64,000 bases of DNA from positions 3,720,001-3,784,000 of the forward strand of contig OX637363.1 of the NCBI GenBank assembly GCA_951799405.1. The letters run 5' to 3'. Shown one piece after another: positions 19,862-28,362 of the stretch. The stretch's first letter is position 1; the number at the start of each line of letters is the position of its first letter. The DNA comes from Agapetus fuscipes. Its lineage: Eukaryota > Arthropoda > Insecta > Trichoptera > Glossosomatidae. Position numbers and translations under genes: made by a program. The notes beneath the pieces are model-generated. The model worked only from the letters and a program-made list of their open reading frames with translations, made no database searches and was not told the DNA's origin.

Positions 19862-20252
19862 ACGGTGGTATTCTTAGACATTTTAATCTTCTTTTGAGCC
19901 CACGCTTTGACAAACTAATTATGCATTTGTATAAAGACCTGTCAATCCGAGACGACCGCAAGTGAAGAGCTGATTAGTCTTCATACAAATATTACCAATA
20001 TTCGGTAGGTAAGAAGAAAGTAAAACTTCGACCCTATTTCAAATGATGCCGTTGCATGCACACAAGCTTCTGCTTTCGCATGAAGACAACTGGCCAGGTT
20101 AAGGTTGGTGGATTGCATTCCTGTCCACAAATCTATTTAAAAAAAAAATGACCGTGGTGATGAGACTTCCAGCCCAGGCATCATTAGTTTGTCAAAGCGT
20201 GGGCTCAGCGGACGACCAAAATGTCTAAAAATAGCGCTGTAAGGCCCTATAT
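19862..20252. mobile_element. TIR element, family GAGCCCACGCTTTGACAAAC
   Basis: ACGGTGGTATTCTTAGACAT and GAGCCCACGCTTTGACAAAC at the left are mirrored by GTTTGTCAAAGCGTGGGCTC and ATGTCTAAAAATAGCGCTGT at the right. A family E SINE tail lies inside (20045-20150). A single end recurs at 58800-58925. Confidence 0.7.
20045..20150 (+). mobile_element. SINE family E, 3' part
   Basis: GGTTGGTGGATTGCATTCCT and CCACAAATCT plus an A-run, matching the end of the copy at 6843-7012. Confidence 0.65.
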
Positions 20253-20590
20253 CATGGATTAGTCTACGATAGGGTTTATGTCATCTGCATTCAAAGGCGG
20301 CCTCATCCTCGCCGCTCTGTTAGCTTTGCAGAACTAACATTGTTGTTTTTGTTGGAGTTTGGCTTGGCCTGTTTTTGTTATTCCACCGCTGTTTGCTCCG
20401 TCTGGCTATGACTCGAATAATGAAAAAATGGAATGTCTAAAAATAGAAAAAATATGTATACCTATAGGTAATATATCGATACCTTAAACCTTAGAACATA
20501 TTTTTGTAGAATATAAAACATTAACATATAACTAAAATACTTATAAAGTTAATGTTATGTTTTTCTTTGTTTAAAATATAATATAGAATG
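20253..20590. other. unassigned stretch
   Basis: No gene seen. A less AT-rich part (20280-20420) is not assigned to any repeat in the window. Confidence 0.35.
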
Positions 20591-20594
20591 ATTT

Positions 20595-20855
20595 CTTTGA
20601 CTTATACGTTGGTATGAGGCTTACCAACCATACTGTAAAAAATGCTTCACTTGAAAATGTCACCCTTGCTCCAGGGGAGGTCGGCAAAAGTTGCAGGGTT
20701 TACGTTAATTTGCGGTTTGGATTTTAATTTGTAAGCACACATTCAGCATTTGTAAGCGCAAACTTACACGTGTTTGTTTGTGGGCATGCATTTATATGAG
20801 CTTTGAATGTTAATATATCTTTGCAACTTAGATTATAGATAGATAGATATATAGT
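20595..20855 (+). mobile_element. LINE 3' tail copy
   Basis: From CTTTGACTTATACGTTGGTA to GCAACTTAGATTATAGATAG. Confidence 0.8.
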
Positions 20856-21087
20856 GTTGTGCAGTAGAAATATATATTCACAAAATTGACGGTAATCGAC
20901 TCGATGTAAGTCCCAAGAACAAAAAATTGTGACGTCAAATGGCCGGGTTTGTTAAGGAAAAGCAAACTAGTAAAGTATTGGTAACTAAGAACGCTAGTAA
21001 CATAGATCAGTGACGTTTGCTCGCCGAGAAAAAAATCTAATTCCGACTATTTTTTGCGGATCTATGTTGGCGACATACTGTCACTGC

Positions 21088-21101
21088 GTTGCCATGGTAA
21101 C
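21088..21101. promoter_or_regulatory. perfect palindromic RFX-type X-box word
   Basis: GTTGCCATGGTAAC is a 14-base word fitting the X-box consensus of RFX transcription factors (GTNRCC, short spacer, RGYAAC). There is no gene start nearby, so function is unproven and chance or element-borne origin is possible. Confidence 0.35.
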
Positions 21102-21184
21102 GAACTCGTATAGCACGAATAAAATAATTGTTAAACCAGCTTATGGAGAATACAAAAAATACAGTTTTTCATGAAGTTGCGTTA

Positions 21185-21359
21185 GAGCCCGTTCCCACTT
21201 GTCGGGTGTCGGATCCGTATATTCATCGGAGGTTCCAGTGGCAGAACATTATGTATGGAGCTATTCACATTGTCGGAAACCGATTTTGTCCGAAATGTTC
21301 TGCAACTGGAACCTCCGATGAGTATACGGATCCGACACCCGACAAGTGGTAACGGGCTC
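21185..21359. mobile_element. hairpin MITE, 175 bp, arms about 65 bp
   Basis: GAGCCCGTTCCCACTTGTCG at the left and CGACAAGTGGTAACGGGCTC at the right are near-perfect inverted copies. The complementarity extends through CGGATCCGTATA and GGAGGTTCCAGTGGCAGAAC. A short loop of about 40 bases remains. The frame across it has no recognised protein. Confidence 0.75.
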
Positions 21360-21369
21360 AGTTGTACGA

Positions 21370-21945
21370 TAATAATATAATATTAGAATTATTTATTAGG
21401 TGAGCGCTGTTTTTGTGTGAATCACACACAGCTCAAGAGTCCTCTGCGAGCTTGGTCGTTGCTATAGAAAGCGCCAATTCTCAGGCAAGATCCACTTGCT
21501 GTAAGGCTGGATAGACCTTCGGTGACCGGTCTTTGGTAAAGGTACATGAATTTTTCAACCCAGCGAAGAGCAAATTTGAAAATATAAATGATACTTTATA
21601 GTTTATAGAATGAAAAAAAACGGATTTTATTGACCGTGCAAAAGAGAAGAACGATTTTCTCTACGTTTCGTCGGAGTCATATCCGACGTCCTCAGGAGGC
21701 GCGTTCTTTGTAGAAGACACACGCCTCCTGAGGACGTCGGATATGACTCCGACGAAACGTAGAGAAAATCGTTCTTCTCTTTTGCACGGTCAATAAAATC
21801 CGTTTTTTTTCATTCTATAAAATGTCTAACGACCGTAATCATAATTTAAAATATAAATACTAATACATTTTTGAGCTCCGCCGGATTTCGAATCCACAAC
21901 CTTCCATTTACGAGTCCGAAACGTTACCACTAGACTACGGACCGG
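21370..21945 (-). mobile_element. SINE family B copy split by a palindromic element
   Basis: Body at 21370-21601 (TTTGGTAAAGGTACATGAAT, AACCCAGCGAAGAGC) and head at 21822-21945 (GCTCCGCCGGATTTCGAATC and CTAGACTACGGACCGG). The inverted-repeat element 21602-21821 separates them. Confidence 0.8.
21602..21821. mobile_element. 220-bp near-perfect palindrome with paired hammerhead-like motifs
   Basis: Arms of about 100 bases start TTTATAGAATG and end CATTCTATAAA, with a loop of about 20 bases around GTTCTTTGTAGAAGACAC. Each arm read outward from the loop gives CTGAGGA, one C, a GTCGGA-TATGAC-TCCGAC stem and GAAACGTAGAG. CTC before the core pairs with GAG after it as a short stem I. A single-arm relative is at 53381-53515. 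Confidence 0.85.
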
Positions 21946-22215
21946 CCAGTTGCTAGAATGTTTGCATTCCATTGAGGTCTAGGGTTCGATCCCCACATAG
22001 AGTGTCAGAAATGATTGCCCGTTATGGTGTTTATGTCAAACCCAAAATAAAAATATCGGTTATGTTTATATTTTTTTACGAGAGGTGAGAAACAGCTCAT
22101 TCGGGAGCTGGGAAACACCCTTTTCACGTGAAGTGGTTGGCATAAGGCCGACCTCTTAACTGTAAAAATAAATAGGTTCCGTGACACCTTCGAGGACAGC
22201 ATATTCGTGCAGTTT
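21943..22215 (+). mobile_element. SINE family C copy, diverged
   Basis: CCAGTTGCTAGAATGTTTGC (A box region), GGGTTCGATCCCCAC (B box), GTGTCAGAAATGATTGCCC and the body to about CCTTCGAGGACAGC. Confidence 0.7.
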
Positions 22216-22404
22216 ATTTCCGAAGTTTTTAATGCAACGTAATAAGTATTCAATTTAATAAGAGACATAAGATACCTGACACATATGACGTCAAAAAAAT
22301 ACATAAAATAGAGCGATTTTTTTTTGTCAGTTATCGTTGACGGTTGCCTGGAAAATGATTATAACAAGACATCTCTTAGATACGCACATAAAGCATCAGC
22401 AATT

Positions 22405-22622
22405 TGGCATCTATAATCTAAGTTGCAAAGATGTATTATCACAAGCCCACACGTATAAGTTCGCGCTTAAACATGCCGCTCGTGAACCTGCAATATAAGC
22501 CCCAATCTCAAATAAACATAAGGCCTACAATTCTTCCGACCTTCCCTGAAACATGGGTGACATTGGCAAAGTGAAACATTTGTAGAGTATGGGTGGTCAG
22601 CCTCATACCAACCTAAAAGGCA
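22405..22622 (-). mobile_element. LINE 3' tail copy
   Basis: ATCTATAATCTAAGTTGCAA at the left and CCTCATACCAACCTAAAAGG at the right. Confidence 0.85.
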
Positions 22623-23002
22623 TGTCATCTTTAAATCAATTTATATCTAAATATTTGGATATAAAGAACTAGTGAAAGAAAATCTGAACCATAAAAGAGA
22701 AACTTTGAACAGCACATTTTCTGAAACCTGGTTGACATTTTTTACCCGATTTCACACAAACTATTATAAAAATATGGTTTCGGTTCGTTTTTCCTGAATC
22801 AATAAAAAAAAATATTCTACGACGAACTCAGAGTGGAAGAGCTAAGGGGTATTTTTTGTTTTCGAAAAGTTTTCCTCTAACGAGTCTCTGGGGCTGATGG
22901 ATAGTTGCTTTCCTTTTCATTTCGACTATTATTTATTGTCATAAAAATAATCATGGTATAGAAAAGTTCAGCGAAAAAATCTTCTGCTCTAATGGATTAT
23001 AC
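22623..23002. other. unassigned stretch
   Basis: AT-rich, nothing recognised. Confidence 0.35.
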
Positions 23003-23705
23003 AGCCGATAGCTCAGTTGGTAGAGTGCTTGTATTCCATGCCGAGAGTTCGGATTCGAATCCCACCAAGGGTGTCAGAAATTCTGTACCTTGAACTTTAG
23101 AGCATAATCAACGGTAGTCACATTTAGTAAAATGTGCAGGAGACGAGTTTTAGTGAAAATGTGCACTTTTTTAAACCATCATAACTTCTAAACTAGACGA
23201 GATATTTTTGATCTGTAAAAACTGTTTATCTTCTTTTATCGATATTAATTTAATGTGAAGTAATGTGAACAACGTATGTGGAACTTCCGTGGTTTATGCT
23301 CGCACTTTTATGTGCATCCCATATTTATTACACTTGATATCTCAGTAACTATGAGTCCGAGGACTCCAATATTTTTACCACTTTTCGAACAGCTAATTAT
23401 AATAATTTCTGCATCATTTACTCAAAAACGCAAAAAAGTGGACTTACGTTGTTTATGCTCTAAGGTACAGAATTATTTCCCCTTTCGGGGTTTTTCAAAC
23501 CCAAAATAAAATGACAGCAAGGCTTACTCAGATTTCACAATAAATGTGTTCCAGCGCCCTCGAGAGCTGGGACATCCACACTTCAACTAAAGTTATTGGT
23601 ATAAGTCCAGACACCTTATCTGCGAAAATAAATAGTTTCCATTCGCCATATGCGACCCCCTTCGGGAAAAACGCGACAAGAAGTTACACTTCATGTGTTG
23701 CTTAG
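23003..23705 (+). mobile_element. SINE family C copy split by a MITE
   Basis: The head (CCGATAGCTCAGTTGGTAGA, GGATTCGAATCCCACC) runs to GTGTCAGAAATT at 23082. The body resumes with AATTATTTCCCCTTTCGG at 23471 and ends at GAAGTTACACTTCATGTG. It is a family C copy carrying a later insertion. Confidence 0.85.
23083..23470. mobile_element. 388-bp TIR element nested in SINE-C, TSD AATT
   Basis: CTGTACCTT...TAGAGCATAA at the left and TTATGCTCTAAGGTACAG at the right are inverted, with AATT at 23079-23082 and 23471-23474. Subterminal GTGGACTTACGTTGTT mirrors AACGGTAGTCACA imperfectly. The uninterrupted SINE sequence at 15213 (GTGTCAGAAATTATTTCC) confirms the empty site. The open frame inside has no recognisable protein. 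Confidence 0.85.
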
Positions 23706-23724
23706 TAGTAGCATTGTATATATT

Positions 23725-23975
23725 CCTTGACTTATAGGTTGGTATGTGGCTAACCCCCCATACTGTATAAAATGGTTCACTTTGCCAATGTCACCCCTGT
23801 TTCATGAAACGTCGGCAAGAGCTGCAGGGTGTGTGTTCATTTGAAATTTGGATTTTTATATTGTAAGTCCACAGGCGGTATGTTTAAGCGCGAACTTATA
23901 CGAGTCTGCTTGTGAAAATGCATATAATGTGAATCCCCAATGTAACATATCTCTGCAACTTAGATTAGATTAGAT
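23725..23975 (+). mobile_element. LINE 3' tail copy
   Basis: From ATTCCTTGACTTATAGGTTG to CTCTGCAACTTAGATTAGAT. Confidence 0.85.
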
Positions 23976-24596
23976 TACACTTAGCAACATTAGTTTACAT
24001 TTTCACCACGTTCAGTTTAAGCCAGTGCTCGCTTGTACAACTTCCTTGTTAAAACTTACAGCTAAAAAAATACTTACTCAAGTGTGCTCTGTGAATACCA
24101 TTCACGAGTTTTCACTCAAGTATTAATTGAGTATTACTCAGCGGCGTCGGTTAATACGGTGATTAGTCAAACTAATCGCTAAGTATCAGCATTATGGTAG
24201 GAGATGTTAGCAAACCATTTCTACAACAAAATTTCTAAGCGTCTATACTAGCAGATCCTTATACATAAGAACCCCTAGATTAATTTTCTAAGTTGCTTAC
24301 GTCAAACTTGAGCCGTTTGTTTTATGTATAAGTATCTATAATCTATGTTGTAAAGTTATATTAGCAATTAAAATTAATTATATTTTTTTATGCCTTGTGT
24401 ATTAATATTGAAAATTCATTGTTAACCTTTTTTTAAGCCTTTATAGAATGAAGTAGTATTTTATGGGAGACACTGCTTTTAACTTCACTCGTTTATTTTT
24501 ATAAATCTACAAACGTTTCGGTCTATATATAAACGGTCTATATTTATACATATTTCAACATACCTGATGATGGTCTATAGTTTTAAAATATATTTC
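23976..24596. other. unassigned stretch
   Basis: No gene. A decayed CTGATGATGGTCTATAG word at about 24564 resembles the recurrent hammerhead-like motif, and AACGGTCTATA/TCTATATATAAACGG words form a small local repeat at 24518-24550. Confidence 0.35.
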
Positions 24597-24838
24597 AAAT
24601 TCATATTAAATGCATGCCTGCAAGCAGACACGTTAAAGTTCGAGCTTACAAATGCTGCATGTGTACTTACAAATAAAAATCCAAACCTCAAATGAACATA
24701 AGCCCTAGCAAATTTTGCCGACCGTCCATGAAATAGGGATGAAATTAGAAGAGTGAACAATTTTTTAAAGTATGGCCATTTGCTTTTTGGAAATATAAAT
24801 GGTAAAAATTTTGTGCTCCGGGATTTCAACTCATGACC
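24597..24838 (-). mobile_element. diverged LINE 3' tail plus SINE-B scrap
   Basis: The minus tail runs 24597-24770 with a degenerate hairpin. It is followed by a short minus SINE-B fragment (TTTTGTGCTCCGGGATTTC, 24785-24838). Confidence 0.6.
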
Positions 24839-24839
24839 T

Positions 24840-25262
24840 TCCTTGACTTATAGGTTGGTATGAGGCTGACCACCCATACTGTAAAAAAATATTCACTTTG
24901 CCAATGTCACCCTCGAAACATACATACTCGATAGAATGGATGATGAACGACTAACGAAGAAAGTGTACAAAGGAAATGTCAGAGGAAAGCGCGGAAGGGG
25001 AAGGCCGAGAAAAGAATGGTTAGACCAAATAGGTGAGATTGCGAAAGAATGAAACCTGCAGAGTGAGAATAAGAGAAGAGTATGTATGAAAAAGGTGATG
25101 AATATTGAGGAAATGAAAGTGGTTTGTAAGGACAGAAAGAAGTGGAGGCGCATCTGCGGAGGTACCGGCCACCCCTAGTGGAACGGCGGTAGGATACAGT
25201 ACAGTACTCTTATTTCAGGGAAGGTCGGCAAGAGTTGCAGGACTTATGTTCATTTGAGATTA
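24840..25262 (+). mobile_element. LINE 3' tail interrupted by a second LINE fragment
   Basis: The tail starts CCTTGACTTATAGGTTGGTA, stops at GCCAATGTCACCCT (24912) and resumes at CTTATTTCAGGGAAGGTCGG (about 25209). The 295-bp insert is a LINE ORF fragment of a related subfamily. Confidence 0.75.
24913..25208 (+). pseudogene. LINE RT C-terminal fragment, subfamily 2
   Basis: Reads [20 protein letters not shown], then RPRKEWLDQIGEIAKE, an in-frame stop, then NKRRVCMKKVMNIEEMK and KKWRRICGGTGHP with a stop. It is homologous to the C-terminus of the RT at 10146-11303 but with a different end (GGTGHP rather than CNVGE). The same subfamily is at 36228-36655 and 38225-38395. Confidence 0.8.
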
Positions 25263-25808
25263 AAGAGACCGCCACAGGCGGTCCTAAGCGTTACTACTAG
25301 ATAACGGACTAGTCTGCCAAATACATATAAGACAAAATATCTTTCCACTTAATTATTTAAAAAATCAAATGGATAAAACATCGTTTTAATTCACCTATTT
25401 ATTTATTTTTTGAGCTCGAACATTTTCGCCTAATGAGGCATCTTCAGGAGCAGAATAACTACCTTTCAACTTAAATTATAGATTACAGGACGACTGATTT
25501 ATTGATTCAGGAATTTATTTGCCTCTATCTAGTGGACGCACCTGCTATCCAATATCTTGAATAATTTTTCAGCCTGAAAGAATCGCGTCCCATTTATTTT
25601 GATCCGCCTAATAAGGGTTGACGTTTCGAGAGCCCCTATAAGATGAGCGCACCCTTAACGCTGAGGGTTCCCAGATTAAAAGTGGCACCCCTTGATAAAC
25701 AGAAGCCTTGAGTAATTATCCACTTTAAAAATGGCATTAATTAAGAGAACTGTTGATTTAAAAAAAAAAGAAAAAAAAAGTACTGTAGTGATCACATTAA
25801 GAAAATAC
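25263..25808. other. unassigned, with a good hammerhead-like motif
   Basis: On minus at 25412-25452: GCTC, CTGAAGA, one T, a GCCTCATTAGGC stem, GAAAATGTTC, GAGC. GCTC/GAGC gives stem I. It is the better-preserved relative of the motif at 3333-3372. A LINE-tail-like ACCTTTCAACTTAAATTATA is near 25461. No gene seen. Confidence 0.5.
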
Positions 25809-26201
25809 TGTTACGTTTTTTTTGCTGGATTCTCTTTTTAATTAAAATGCCATAATTTGTTTTTACAGAATTTGTTTTTTACAATTTATTTCACAACTTG
25901 ACAATCACTGTTTATAGATGTTACTCAGCGAATTGCTCTCTTGTGACTCTAATTTCCGTACCATTTTGATCTCTTTTATAAGGAACCAGAGGGGTCTTTC
26001 TCGCATTCACTAGATCATTCTACCACCAGAACGTTATGTACACACACAATCACTAGAACGTCATTCCAATGCAAGAGTACAATCATGGACTACTCCTAGA
26101 TGGTTCTATAGTACGTGCATAGGTGTGCGTAGTCACTTTGATTTCATAGTCCGTCATACGATGTATGCGTGTATAAGCGAACGTATTTCAAGTTCGTGAC
26201 A
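25809..26201 (-). mobile_element. solo LTR, family TGTCGCGAAC, TSD ATAC (GTAT on minus)
   Basis: On minus it starts TGTCACGAACTTGAAATACG and ends AACGTAACA. ATAC flanks it at 25805-25808 and 26202-26205. The GTACCATTTTGATCTCTTTT and GGTCTTTCTCGCATTCACTA segments match the copies at 6480-6808 and 34986-35160. Confidence 0.8.
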
Positions 26202-26217
26202 ATACTTTTTTTAATTA

Positions 26218-26453
26218 CCCTTAGTACGAGTTGCAAAACTTGAGAAAAGTAAAGTTTACGGAAAATATTAAAGAGTGATTTCTCCCAAAATCTGCCGTTT
26301 TTGTTTCTTACACTTTATGGTCTTAGCAAAAGAGTTACAGTGATGAAGAAAATCAAATTCAAACAAACAAAAACGGCAGATTTTGGGGGAAATCACTCTT
26401 TAATAATTGCCGTTAACTTTATATTACTCAAGTTTTGCAACTCGTACTAAGGG
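26218..26453. mobile_element. TA-flanked MITE, 236 bp, family CCCTTAGTACGAG
   Basis: TIRs CCCTTAGTACGAGTTGCAAA and TTTGCAACTCGTACTAAGGG, flanked by TA. Inverted complementarity extends through TCTGCCGTTTTTGTTT towards the centre. An inverted sister of exactly 236 bp is at 42254-42489 and a third begins at 63859. Stowaway/Tc1-mariner-like, non-coding. Confidence 0.9.
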
Positions 26454-26455
26454 TA

Positions 26456-26977
26456 CAGTTCAGAAATATCAATCAGATTTATGCATGCAAGTTAATAGAA
26501 TAGTTTGTTCATAAAGATTTTGTATACATTGGAATGTTTTTGAAAGGATTAGTTTCAAAGAATACTTACTAGCAAAGTTTTTTTTTAAATGAATTGGTAA
26601 AGAAGAGCAACCTACTTTTCGCTCCCTCAGTTCTTGTTTATCGTATACGCCAATCTTTCCAAATATGACTTTTTCATGCAGTTGCCTTATGCATCAAATT
26701 CTACACAATCTGAGATAAGAAAAACCGTAAAACTCGATAATCTGAGAGTTCTTTAAAATATTTTTTAAAATAAATTTCTTGTTTTCATAAGACACATAGG
26801 TCCAGTACCTACCTACACATGCAAACATTGCTCATGTTAAATTTTCTCAATGGCGCTTACGATAAACAAGAACTAAGGCAGCGTTTTGCCTGCCCAGAAA
26901 CAGGTATTAACATTATAAATTGATATTTGTTTAGGTATATTTATTTAATTTAAATGAAGTATTAATTAATAATTGCA
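26456..26977. other. unassigned stretch
   Basis: AT-rich. At 26878-26910 a SINE-E-like scrap (GCCTGCCCAGAAACAGGTAT) matches 43420. Confidence 0.4.
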
Positions 26978-27208
26978 GGTTGGTATTAGGCTGACCACGC
27001 ATACTGTGAAAAATAGTTCACTGTACCAATAATTCAAGGAAGGTCGGCAACAGTCGCAGGGCTTATATATTAATTTGATATTGGATTTTATATTGTTGGT
27101 TCACATGCGGCATGTTTAAGCGCGAACTTATACGTGTCTGCTTGTGGGAATACATTTAGTATAAATCATAAATGTAATATATCTTTGCAACATAGATTAT
27201 AGATTATT
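26978..27208 (+). mobile_element. LINE 3' tail copy
   Basis: From GCAGGTTGGTATTAGGCTGA to GCAACATAGATTATAGATTA. The hairpin segment is deleted. Confidence 0.8.
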
Positions 27209-27362
27209 GTCTCAAGGAAGGTCGGTAAGAGTCGCAGGGCTTATGTTCATTTGAAATTGGGTTTTATGAATTTTGTCCTCATACCGCATGTGTAAGCGTG
27301 AACTTATACGTGTCTGTTTATGGGAATGTATTTAATATGAATTTTAAATGTGATATATATAT

Positions 27363-27617
27363 TGTGAGGGTTTTTCCTCTGTCCTGCTGATTGACACAAT
27401 TAATAATGTAACAGCCACTTTAATATGTTTACTTTTATTCCTTTCACAATGTATACACAATAAACCACAGCACAATAATATTAATTATTCTTAATTACAC
27501 ATGCTTGTGGCTCTCACGCCAGGCAAGCTTCTTCCCTCTTTCTTTTGTTTTCCTTTTTCCATTCAAATTTAAATACAATGTTCCATTCTACCAAACAAAC
27601 AAACTCATCTCGTTACA
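27363..27617 (-). repeat. 3' LTR, 255 bp
   Basis: On minus starts TGTAACGAGATGAG and ends AACCCTCACA. The same 255 bases are found at 32918-33172 with no difference I could find by eye. Confidence 0.92.
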
Positions 27618-27621
27618 ATAC

Positions 27622-27635
27622 ACCTCCTTCCTCTC
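27622..27635 (-). promoter_or_regulatory. polypurine tract of the LTR element
   Basis: GAGAGGAAGGAGGT on minus lies a few bases inside the 3' LTR. This is the expected primer site for second-strand synthesis. Confidence 0.7.
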
Positions 27636-27891
27636 ATAAAAAAAAAAACCTTCCCAATTTTTTTTTTTTCTTTTACAATGAGTAAATAATGTATCATAAT
27701 GCTCAGCCGGCGCCACATATTTTGTTTTATTTTAAGGAAAAATTTCAAAAATATGAAAATAAAAAAAAAACCTGTTTCTGATACATTATTCAGTCATTAA
27801 TACCTTTTTTTAACAATACCAATTATTTTCATACTAAAATTAAAATATTTTTTTTTAACACAAATTTCATATTCAACATTATAAACAAATA

Positions 27892-28100
27892 TTTGTTTTT
27901 TTTTTAAATACTTAATTCAACAATTCAAAATAATCAAATAACAATACATAATAAACATTCACCAGTTTATTAATCAATTCATTAAAATAACTTTCTTTTT
28001 TTTTAAATACTTAATTCAACAATTCAAAATAATCAAATAACAATACATAATAAACATTCACCAGTTTATTAATCAATTCATTAAAATAACTTTTTTTTTT
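27892..28100. repeat. 99-bp tandem duplication in the element's 3' region
   Basis: The unit starting AAATACTTAATTCAACAATT at 27906 is repeated at 28005 with the same sequence through TTCATTAAAATAACTTT. Only the T-run length differs. It lies between integrase and the 3' LTR. Confidence 0.88.
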
Positions 28101-28362
28101 TTAAACATGTATCACATCTTTCCCAATATTTAAATTTATTTCAAATTTATTTTTCATTAATAAATTTATCAGTCCATCAATTTTTTTTAAAAACTTTACC
28201 TTCATATGTAATACTTTGTTTAATTTATGTTTCATACCTTCATTCATGCAATGTTTCATAATTCATTCTTTCACTGATCACTTTTATATCAACTTTCACC
28301 GTATCATGCATCACCTCAAATTTTTCATAAACATGAAAATATGTTTTTTTTTTTTTTTTTTT

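Noticed and set aside
23276..23509. 77-codon reading frame
   Set aside because: It spans the boundary of the nested MITE and the SINE-C body and has no protein motif.
27618..28362. env gene of the LTR element
   Set aside because: No frame longer than noise between integrase and the 3' LTR, so it is not an errantivirus-type element as far as this copy shows.
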